From Actinomycetes bacterium (GTDB lineage: Bacteria > Actinomycetota > Thermoleophilia > RBG-16-64-13): a stretch of DNA of 36,962 nucleotides. The translations under genes and the position numbers were made by a program. Below, piece after piece: positions 7,568-13,941 of the stretch. The stretch is taken from positions 1 through 36,962 of the forward strand of contig JAJFUK010000096.1 in NCBI GenBank assembly GCA_021372435.1, written 5' to 3'. The notes under the pieces were generated by a model. It did not search any database. It was not told the DNA's origin and worked only from the letters and a program-made list of their open reading frames with translations. Within the stretch, counting starts at the first letter, position 1, and every line of letters starts with the position of its first letter.

Positions 7568-7742
7568 CCGGACCCCTTCCGCGGCGCTTGCCGAACCCGG
7601 GGAAGATGGGCCGGGACGCCGGGGTGGAGCAGGGCGGTAAGCCGCGCTGGGCCGGGGCGGAGCGGAGCACCGGGGCGCGTGAGGGGCTCGCGGCCGCGGG
7701 ACGGGGCGAGACGACGCACGCTGGGGCGGAGCGAGGGGGCGA

Positions 7743-7789
7743 GGCGGCGGGGCCAGGCGGCGGGGCAAGGCGGCGGGGCAAGGCGGCGG
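7743..7789. repeat. 13-bp tandem repeat, 3.6 copies, in a G-rich intergenic region
   Basis: The unit GGCGGCGGGGCAA is present at 7756-7768 and 7769-7781. A one-base variant lies at 7743-7755 and a partial unit at 7782-7789. The array ends three bases before the stop codon of the QueG-like gene. The whole interval 7600-7790 is very rich in G runs on the plus strand (GGGGC, GGGGG) and could form G-quadruplexes. I see no gene in 7568-7792. Confidence 0.85.
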
Positions 7790-7792
7790 ACT

Positions 7793-8740
7793 CTACCTCG
7801 AGGCGTTACTCAAGGCCAGCAGATTCCTGCCCAGGACAGCAGAGTACTCCTCGAGATCGAGCCTTCTGAGCTTGGCCCGCAGAGGCTCGGGGAGCCCCTC
7901 AGGAGGACGGTCCTCCAGGATGACGGCCGTTTCTTCGCGGCTGAACTCCGCCACCAAAGGCTCGTTGCGGAGGTAGTACCGGTTGGCCGGGCACATCTCT
8001 TGACAGCGCATGCAGCCTACCAGGCATCCGTGAGCAGCGGGGTCGAGCCAGTCAGGGAACTCGCCCTCGCTCTCATTGAAATAGGTCAAGCACCGCTCCG
8101 CGTCGATGACCTTGCCCGCGTGAGGAATGCACCCGGTCGGGCAGACATGGTGGCAGTTCCGGCAGGGCGGACAGCAGCTCATCAGCATGCTGCCCTTGCC
8201 GGTGTGCTCCTGGGCCTGCAGATCGGCGTCGGTGCAGAACGCATCCAGACGCGTGTAGCTGCCCATGCCCGGTACGTAGGCCAGATTGTTGCGCCCGTAG
8301 CGGGCCAGACCGGCACGGACGGCCAGTAGTTTGACCGGCCCCGGTGCCCGGGCGACGGAGTGGCCGCGCGGCTCCAGCACCGAGCGGATGATCTCCAGGC
8401 ATCTCGCCCGACGGGCGGAGGATATGTACGTGGGCGGGATGATCGCCTCGAGAGGGCCCGTGCCGATGTGGAACCGTACCTTCACCGCGGGTGACGCCCA
8501 CGCCACCACGACCATGGTCTTCGGCTCAGGCACCTCCGGCGGGGATACAAACCGCAGAGACGCGGCATACGCATCGTAAAGGCCCTGGGCCACGACTCCC
8601 TGCTCCCGCAGGCCGGCGATGACACGTTCCGCTTCTTCCATGACATGTACCGGCACAAGCCGGCTGCGATACCCGGCGGCGCCCAACGTGCTCTCCAGTT
8701 CGCGGGCCGTCGCGGCTCCTGATCCCTCGTTGCTCATCAT
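7793..8740 (-). CDS. QueG-like double [4Fe-4S] protein (not QueG itself)
   Basis: The protein has 315 residues. The central segment LLAVRAGLARYGRNNLAYVPGMGSYTRLDAF (138-168) matches the part of epoxyqueuosine reductase (QueG) and related reductive-dehalogenase-like proteins that precedes the clusters. A double-cluster region follows: CCPPCRNCHHVCPTGC (189-204), C217, and CLVGCMRCQEMCPAN (239-253). The N-terminal part differs from QueG, so a separate corrinoid-family or ferredoxin-like reductase is more likely than the tRNA enzyme. It is divergent from the ferredoxin-domain gene at 9032. The start could be either of two adjacent ATGs (8740 or 8737). Function unknown. Confidence 0.75.
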   Translation of the reverse strand: MMSNEGSGAATARELESTLGAAGYRSRLVPVHVMEEAERVIAGLREQGVVAQGLYDAYAASLRFVSPPEVPEPKTMVVVAWASPAVKVRFHIGTGPLEAIIPPTYISSARRARCLEIIRSVLEPRGHSVARAPGPVKLLAVRAGLARYGRNNLAYVPGMGSYTRLDAFCTDADLQAQEHTGKGSMLMSCCPPCRNCHHVCPTGCIPHAGKVIDAERCLTYFNESEGEFPDWLDPAAHGCLVGCMRCQEMCPANRYYLRNEPLVAEFSREETAVILEDRPPEGLPEPLRAKLRRLDLEEYSAVLGRNLLALSNASR

Positions 8741-8789
8741 GTCCGCCAGGATAGCAGCGGCAGGGTCGTGGCAAAACCTCGAGGCCGGC

Positions 8790-8912
8790 CGAGCCCAGCT
8801 GCGACGGCCCAGCCCAGCTGCGGCGGACCGCCCAGCCCGGTGGCCGTCGGCCCAGCCCAGCTACGACGGCCGGTCCAGGTCGGCCTCCGGCCCAGCTGCG
8901 GCGGCTGCCGAC
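8790..8912. repeat. Degenerate ~20-bp repeats between divergent genes
   Basis: About six imperfect copies of a unit like AGCCCAGCTGCGACGGCCC follow one another. They read AGCCCAGCTGCGACGG, AGCCCAGCTGCGGCGG, AGCCCGGTGGCCGTCGG, AGCCCAGCTACGACGG, and weaker copies to about 8912. The array fills the space just upstream of the QueG-like gene (starts 8740, minus) and before the ferredoxin gene (starts 9032, plus). A plus-strand frame is open through it, but it has no convincing start or family similarity, so I do not call it coding. Confidence 0.65.
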
Positions 8913-8923
8913 CTAACCTACCT

Positions 8924-8968
8924 GCCACGGCCGGCCCGGCCGTGGCCCACCCACCCCGGCCGGTGGGT
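8924..8968. repeat. Two adjacent strong hairpins upstream of the ferredoxin gene
   Basis: The first inverted repeat has 11-bp perfect arms (GCCACGGCCGG at 8924-8934 and CCGGCCGTGGC at 8936-8946). The second has 7-bp arms (ACCCACC at 8949-8955, GGTGGGT at 8962-8968) and is followed by TT. Their order and the short T run resemble a terminator or attenuator on the plus strand, about 65 bases before the gene at 9032. No product is known. Confidence 0.55.
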
Positions 8969-9031
8969 TTCGAACCCGATCCTCCTGGGAGATACAAGCA
9001 GGCAGGCGCAATCGGCGACAGAGGAGCATCC

Positions 9032-9787
9032 GTGAGCACCAGAAAGATCATCGAGATAGACCGGGACCTCTGCGATGGCTGCGGTCTGTGCACCACTGCC
9101 TGCGCAGAAGGGGCCTTGGAGTTGGATGAGGAGGGCAAGGCCGTCTTGGCACGCGACATCTACTGCGACGGCATGGGGGCCTGTCTGAGTGTCTGCCCGA
9201 CGGGAGCCCTCGCCATCGTCGAGCGGGAAGGGGCAGAATACGACGCCGAGACGGCCCGCGATCATGTCACCCGCACCCGTGGTGGGGAAGCGGCGGCCGC
9301 CGTGCACGCCGGTCCAAGCGATCAGGCAGCCGGGGACGCGGAAGACCGCGCAGCCGCAGGCGCGGACGGCCGGGCGGTCGGAGGCGTAGAAGAGCGCGCG
9401 GCCGGGGATGCCTCATCGGAACTGAAGCAGTGGCCCATCCAGCTGCATCTGGTCGGCCCCCGGGCTCCGTACTTCAAGGGAGCGGACCTTCTGATCGCAG
9501 CCGACTGCACCGCCTTCACCAGGGGCAGTTTCCACGCGGACCTCCTACGCGGGCGCAAGATGGCGATCGCGTGCCCGAAGCTGGACGACGTGGGCCCCTA
9601 CGTGGAGAAGTTGGCGGAACTGATCCGCGCCAACGATCTCAAGTCCCTGACGGTCGCTGTGATGACGGTGCCCTGCTGCGGAGGTCTCCTTCGCTTGGTG
9701 GAGCGCGCCGTCGCGCTCTCGGGGGTCGATATCCCGGTTAACACGGTGGTTATCGATCTGGATGGGCGGATAGTCGCCAAGACGTAG
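9032..9787 (+). CDS. Ferredoxin-domain protein with a C-terminal Cys-containing domain
   Basis: I chose GTG at 9032, which has GAGGAG six bases upstream; the open frame extends further but through the repeat region. The protein has 251 residues. The N-terminus is a 2[4Fe-4S] ferredoxin (CDGCGLCTTACAEG, then CDGMGACLSVCPTGAL). Residues about 80-131 are an Ala/Gly/Asp-rich linker with imperfect repeats such as GDAEDRAA, GADGRAVG and GVEERAAGDA. The C-terminal domain has LLIAADCTAF, IACPKLDD and MTVPCCGGL, a pattern I know from unnamed 4Fe-4S proteins in anaerobes. It is likely a small electron carrier or Fe-S enzyme; substrate unknown. The flavin reductase gene follows 127 bases later and may share its transcript. 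Confidence 0.8.
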   Translation: MSTRKIIEIDRDLCDGCGLCTTACAEGALELDEEGKAVLARDIYCDGMGACLSVCPTGALAIVEREGAEYDAETARDHVTRTRGGEAAAAVHAGPSDQAAGDAEDRAAAGADGRAVGGVEERAAGDASSELKQWPIQLHLVGPRAPYFKGADLLIAADCTAFTRGSFHADLLRGRKMAIACPKLDDVGPYVEKLAELIRANDLKSLTVAVMTVPCCGGLLRLVERAVALSGVDIPVNTVVIDLDGRIVAKT

Positions 9788-9914
9788 CCGCGTGAAAGGA
9801 CGAGGGCCGGTCCCGGATGCGTGTCGATTGTCATCTTCGTGGGGAATAGTGCATATCGACCGCCGGACAGGCCGGCTTCACGACTCCGCATCCTGGGAGC
9901 GAACGGGAGGCACG

Positions 9915-10505
9915 ATGCCCAAGAAGAACATAGGCAAGAGCTTCGACATCTATCCTATGCCCGTGGTCATCGTGGGCACGATGACCGACGGGAGGCCGAA
10001 CTTTATGACGGCGGCCTGGGTGACGAAGCTCAACTCCGATCCCCCCCTCGTTGGCATCTCGATGGGCCACAAGCAACACACGGCCAGGGGTATCCAGCAG
10101 ACGGGGCAATTCAGTGTTAGCTGCCCCAGCGTCGACCAGGCGGTCCTAGCCGATTACTGTGGCCTCGTCCACGGCTACGAGGAGGACAAGTCGGCCCACA
10201 TCGATATCTTCCGGGGCGCCCTGGAGGCGGCTCCCATGGTGCGGCAATGCCCGCTCTCCATGGAGTGCCGTCTGAACCGGACCGTGGACCTGCCCAAGGA
10301 TTTCTTTTTCATCGGCGAGGTCGTGAACGTGTATGCGACCGAGGCGGTGCTCACCGACGGGCAGGTGGACGTGACAAAGCTCCGTCCGTTCGTCCTGACC
10401 ATGCCGGGCAACAGCTACTGGGCGTTGGGTGCGCGCCTCGGCGACGCATGGAGCATCGGCAAGGCCCTCCTGAAACGGCCGAGCCCTCCCGAAGCCGCGA
10501 AGTGA
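9915..10505 (+). CDS. Flavin reductase family protein (FMN-binding split barrel)
   Basis: The protein has 196 residues and starts at the ATG at 9915 with GGGAGG upstream. It shows the family signature: an N-terminal strand YPMPVVIVGTM, then NFMTAAWVTKLNSDPPLVGISM, HTARGIQQTGQFSVSCPS (FMN phosphate-binding region), and FFIGEVVNVYATEAVL. This family binds FMN and either reduces free flavin with NAD(P)H or acts as a flavoredoxin-like carrier. With the ferredoxin-domain gene upstream, a carrier role in anaerobic electron transfer is plausible. A strong hairpin follows at 10646. Confidence 0.88.
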   Translation: MPKKNIGKSFDIYPMPVVIVGTMTDGRPNFMTAAWVTKLNSDPPLVGISMGHKQHTARGIQQTGQFSVSCPSVDQAVLADYCGLVHGYEEDKSAHIDIFRGALEAAPMVRQCPLSMECRLNRTVDLPKDFFFIGEVVNVYATEAVLTDGQVDVTKLRPFVLTMPGNSYWALGARLGDAWSIGKALLKRPSPPEAAK

Positions 10506-10645
10506 CCCCCGGTAGACGGTGCCGGTCTTGGCGCGCGCGGGCCCTGGGCGGCCCGCGGCGGCGTGCTTCTGAGCAAGAAGATGCCGGCGGACCCGTCTCG
10601 AACCGTTGTGTCGGCGCCGGACGATGCGAGGCGGCATCCTCGGTC

Positions 10646-10670
10646 GCGCTCGTAGCGTCGCTACGAGCGC
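10646..10670. terminator. Perfect 11-bp hairpin between convergent genes
   Basis: GCGCTCGTAGC (10646-10656) and GCTACGAGCGC (10660-10670) are perfect inverted repeats around a 3-base GTC loop. The hairpin lies between the plus-strand flavin reductase (stop 10505) and the minus-strand MFS gene (stop 10740), the normal place for a shared bidirectional terminator. There is no T tract, so the terminator call is provisional. The rest of 10506-10739 shows nothing else I can name. Confidence 0.5.
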
Positions 10671-10739
10671 TCCCTTCCGTCCCGGCCCATACTCGTCCGC
10701 CGCCGCCTGAACGACGTTGCTTGACTTTGAAGCGAGTCC

Positions 10740-12041
10740 TTACTCCCCCACTCCGGCCGGAGGCTCGACGAGCGTCGCCTTCGCCGGCCTGTTGCCGACC
10801 TTGAGGAAGAACGACCCGAAGGCCCCGACCAGTCCAAAGGCCGCCGCCAGTGCATAGGCGACGAGATATCCGAGACCCTTGTCGAGCGCCAAGCCGAACA
10901 GCCATGGCGCCAGCATAGAGATACCGTATCCCAGCAGGTTGATCAGGCCGGTCGCGGGACCAACATGCTCAGGCCTCGCGACCACTTCGGGGATCATGGC
11001 GAACCGGGGCGAGAAGTAGGCAAAACTGAAGAAGCCCACCAGCGCGACCATGACGAACACAAGGATCCGGCCGGGCACCACCGGTACCAACACCGCCACG
11101 GCGCTCATAGCGAACATAGAGCCGGTGATGACCACCATCCGTCCCAGGCGAACGGCCCCGGCCGCGCCGCAAGGTGCCCCTACCAACTGGGCGACCGCGA
11201 GACCGGCTGTGAGGTAGGCGGCCACCCCCACGCCGGAACCGTACTCCGTTTGAAGAAAGTCGGGCGTCCAGACCAGGACCGCGGTCCCGATCGCGATAGA
11301 CGAGGCGTTCAGCAGCCCGAGCAGCCAGACCCTGTAGTTGGTCAGGACCGCCCCCAACATGCGGCCCTGGGCCGAAAGCGAAGCCGTCTCGGAACAATCG
11401 GCTGGGAGCTCCCTCACCGGTTTCTGAGCCAGCGCTATGACTCCTATGACCACGGTCAACCCGGCGGTGGCGAAGAACACGGCCCGGAATCCTCCCAGCA
11501 TGGCCACGCCGGGCATGAGAAGCAGAGCCGCGAGGGCTCCCAGACCCTTGCCGCTGGCGAAGATGCCCCAACCCCGGGTGCGCCTGTCGGGAGCCAGGAA
11601 CCGGGCGATGACCGGACTACTCACCGGCAGCACCATCCCTCCGCCCAGCCCCTGAAGGATCCGTCCCACGAAAAAACCCGCATATGACGAACTGAGACCG
11701 AATACGAGCGAGCCTGCGACGATCAACGCGCAGCTCACCGCGAGCACGCGACCGCCCCAGCGTGCGGCCGCCGAACCGGCCGGGATGCCCATAGCCCCAT
11801 ACACGAGCATGAACACCGAGGTCAGCAACCCGATTTGGGAGGCGGAAAGACCGAACTTCTCCTGCAGCTCCGTGCTCACCACCGCCATGAGGGCCAAGAG
11901 GAGAGTGGCCAGCAGATAGAAAAGCATGAGTGAGAGGGTCAGTAGGTCATCGCCTCGGCGCCGCCCGCCAGAAGCCGGGTCGAAAGATGGCGGTGCCTGC
12001 CTCGTCCCCAGTGCGCCCTGGTCGTTCGTCGGATCCGTCAT
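10740..12041 (-). CDS. Major facilitator superfamily transporter
   Basis: The protein has 433 residues, mostly hydrophobic, with about 12 likely membrane helices after a polar N-terminus of about 30 residues. The typical MFS loop after helix 2 is seen as GIPAGSAAARWGGR, and GRILQGLGGGMVLPVSSPVIARFLAPDRRTRGWGIF fits helices 4-5 and the following loop. The C-terminal half repeats the pattern (YLTAGLAVAQLVGAPCGAAGAVRLGR). The substrate cannot be read from sequence. It starts at ATG 12041 with AGGGG upstream and is divergent from the operon starting at 12245. Confidence 0.9.
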   Translation of the reverse strand: MTDPTNDQGALGTRQAPPSFDPASGGRRRGDDLLTLSLMLFYLLATLLLALMAVVSTELQEKFGLSASQIGLLTSVFMLVYGAMGIPAGSAAARWGGRVLAVSCALIVAGSLVFGLSSSYAGFFVGRILQGLGGGMVLPVSSPVIARFLAPDRRTRGWGIFASGKGLGALAALLLMPGVAMLGGFRAVFFATAGLTVVIGVIALAQKPVRELPADCSETASLSAQGRMLGAVLTNYRVWLLGLLNASSIAIGTAVLVWTPDFLQTEYGSGVGVAAYLTAGLAVAQLVGAPCGAAGAVRLGRMVVITGSMFAMSAVAVLVPVVPGRILVFVMVALVGFFSFAYFSPRFAMIPEVVARPEHVGPATGLINLLGYGISMLAPWLFGLALDKGLGYLVAYALAAAFGLVGAFGSFFLKVGNRPAKATLVEPPAGVGE

Positions 12042-12244
12042 CGTTGCCCCTACTCGTTTGCTCAGTCATAGTACCGAAGCGTCCCCAGTGGTGTGAGGGA
12101 TCGGGCGGAGCCGTCGCGTCCCGGCTCGTTACGCACCACCGGACCGGCGGGCCTGCCTGTGGTGTCCGCTCGGTCTTGAGCTATGGAACGACGCCGGCCG
12201 GCCGTGCTAGTCTGCGCTTGCGCCGGCCGAACAAGGAGGCTGCC

Positions 12245-12619
12245 ATGCTCAGATTCGTGGCCCGCTGGGGCGTCACCGCGGCCGCCGTGGCGGTGGCTGC
12301 CTGGCTCGTTCCCGGCATCTATGTGGAGGAGCCCCACCGGATATGGGCGATCGTGATCGCCGCCCTTGTGTTGGGACTCATCAACGCCTTCATCCGACCG
12401 GTGATCTATGGTCTCTCCTGCGGGCTGATCGTGCTCACCCTTGGGCTGTTCACGCTCGTCATCAATGGCTTCATGCTGTGGTTGGCTTCGTGGATAGAGA
12501 CCGAGTGGTTAGGCCTGCACTTTCACGTCGACGGTTTCTGGAACGCCGTGTTGGGAGCCCTCATCATCAGCGTCGTCTCCGTGATCCTCTCGCTCTTCGT
12601 GGGGAAGAAGGTGAAGTAG
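12245..12619 (+). CDS. Small 4-TM membrane protein of the mycobacterial-holin-like family (PF04020 type)
   Basis: The protein has 124 residues; ATG at 12245 follows a strong AAGGAGG site. Four hydrophobic segments are visible: VTAAAVAVAAWLVPGIYV, WAIVIAALVLGLINAFIRPVI, CGLIVLTLGLFTLVINGFMLWLASW and FWNAVLGALIISVVSVILSLFVG. The LINAFIRPVI...LTLGLFTLVINGFML pattern is the signature of a widespread bacterial membrane family annotated as phage holin superfamily IV, but usually chromosomal and not phage-linked. Its TAG overlaps the GTG start of the FAD gene, so it leads the redox operon, though its role there is unknown. Confidence 0.88.
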   Translation: MLRFVARWGVTAAAVAVAAWLVPGIYVEEPHRIWAIVIAALVLGLINAFIRPVIYGLSCGLIVLTLGLFTLVINGFMLWLASWIETEWLGLHFHVDGFWNAVLGALIISVVSVILSLFVGKKVK

Positions 12620-13941
12620 TGTCGAGGATCCCGCTTGCCATCGTGGGGAACGGAGGCGCCGCCGCCGAGGCCGTTCTCGCTCTCCGGGCGCACGGGTACA
12701 CGGGCGGGATCCATCTCTTTGCCGACAACGAGCACGCGCCCTATAACCCGATGCTGGGAACGTACCTCGTCTCAGGGAGGATCCCCGCCGGGCGGGTCTT
12801 TCCCTTCGGCGACCGTACGTTCTATGAAGCCAATCGAGTGACCGCCCATCTCGGCAACGCGGTGACGGCGCTCGATGCCACCCGGCAGGTGCTGGCCACG
12901 GCCGACGGAGCCTCGTACCAATACGAGCGCTGTTTGGTGGCCAGCGGGAGCAGACCCTCGGTGCCATCCGTCCCGGGATTGGGCGAGGCCCTCGCGCCCC
13001 GGCGGCCGCGCTTTGGGGATGGACTGCAGGGCCCGAAGACCCATGCCCGGCGGCGGGTATTCACGCTTCGCTCGCTCGACGATGCGCTCTCCCTCAAAGA
13101 GGCTGTCGACGAGTTGCGAAGCCGCCCCGGTTCACCCGCACGGTCGGCAGTGCTCGGCGCATCGTTCGCCGGGGTGAAGGTCGCGACGGTGCTCCATGAC
13201 CTCGGCATGAGGGTGTCCTTGATCGAGAGCGAGTCCCATATCCTGCCCACCTGCGCCCATGTGGACTGCGCCCGGCTGATGGAAGCGCACCTGCTTGCCG
13301 ACGGCTACGAGCTGCACCTCGGCGCCGTCCTGGCCGCCGTGGAGATCGCGGGCGCGGCCGCGACCGGCAGAAACGCGCGGAGCGGGATGGTCAGACTACA
13401 CTTGGGGGCCTTGCCCTCCGAGGACATCGACCTGATGGTGGTCTGCACAGGCACCCGGCCGGCGCTCGAGTTCCTGCTCCCCGGGCAGGTCGATGTCGAC
13501 GAGGGCATCCTGGTAGACGAGCAGATGCGCTCGAACATACCTACTTTGTATGCCGCCGGGGATGCGGCCCAAGGCAAGAACCTTGTGTCGGGACGCCGTG
13601 AGATAATCGGACTCTGGTCGAGTGCCCGCTATCAAGGGCGCACAGCGGGGCGTTGTCTTGCCGGCATGGCCTCCGGACATCCGGGAGCCGTGCCGCACAA
13701 CATCACCCACGTGGGGCGCATGCTTTTTGCCACCGTGGGCCGGATGGACAAGTACGACCGTCTGACCGTGCGCCGGGAGAGAGACTCGTTGCAGGTTCGA
13801 GCGTGGCGGGATGAGCGGCTCGTGGGAGTCAATCTGTTGAACTGCTGCCGGTCCGCCGGGGTCATCAAGCAGGCCATGATGAGGGCGGCGACTGGGGCGG
13901 CCACCGACACGGAGGCGACATGGACAAGCTTCAACGAATGA
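12619..13941 (+). CDS. FAD-dependent NAD(P)-type oxidoreductase
   Basis: The protein has 440 residues. I chose the GTG at 12619 that overlaps the previous stop (TAGTG), as AAGAAGG lies upstream and the first strand begins at once (MSRIPLAIVGNGGAAAEAVLALR, FAD motif 7-23). A second Rossmann motif for NAD(P)H is at about 176-190 (SAVLGASFAGVKVATVL). The FAD-closing motif is PTLYAAGDAAQG. It belongs with the rubredoxin/nitrite-reductase-type pyridine nucleotide-disulfide oxidoreductases. PYNPMLGTYLVSGR (41-54) has the PY-P-LS-like feature of that group. The last 22 bases overlap the start of the molybdopterin gene, so it probably supplies or accepts electrons for that enzyme. Confidence 0.88.
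   Translation: MSRIPLAIVGNGGAAAEAVLALRAHGYTGGIHLFADNEHAPYNPMLGTYLVSGRIPAGRVFPFGDRTFYEANRVTAHLGNAVTALDATRQVLATADGASYQYERCLVASGSRPSVPSVPGLGEALAPRRPRFGDGLQGPKTHARRRVFTLRSLDDALSLKEAVDELRSRPGSPARSAVLGASFAGVKVATVLHDLGMRVSLIESESHILPTCAHVDCARLMEAHLLADGYELHLGAVLAAVEIAGAAATGRNARSGMVRLHLGALPSEDIDLMVVCTGTRPALEFLLPGQVDVDEGILVDEQMRSNIPTLYAAGDAAQGKNLVSGRREIIGLWSSARYQGRTAGRCLAGMASGHPGAVPHNITHVGRMLFATVGRMDKYDRLTVRRERDSLQVRAWRDERLVGVNLLNCCRSAGVIKQAMMRAATGAATDTEATWTSFNE

Noticed and set aside
8790-8912. Possible CRISPR array
   Set aside because: The units are contiguous, degenerate and about 20 bases long with no unique spacers, and no cas genes are present.
8961-8990. tRNA T-arm-like sequence (GGGTTTCGAACCC)
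   Set aside because: No matching acceptor, D or anticodon arms are found on either strand; it is a short palindrome only.
8768-9031. Longer N-terminus for the ferredoxin protein through the repeat region
   Set aside because: The GTG at 9032 has a proper ribosome site and directly precedes the ferredoxin domain. The extension is only translated repeats.
12245-12619. Prophage remnant suggested by the holin-like family name
   Set aside because: No other phage genes are nearby, and this membrane family is common on bacterial chromosomes.
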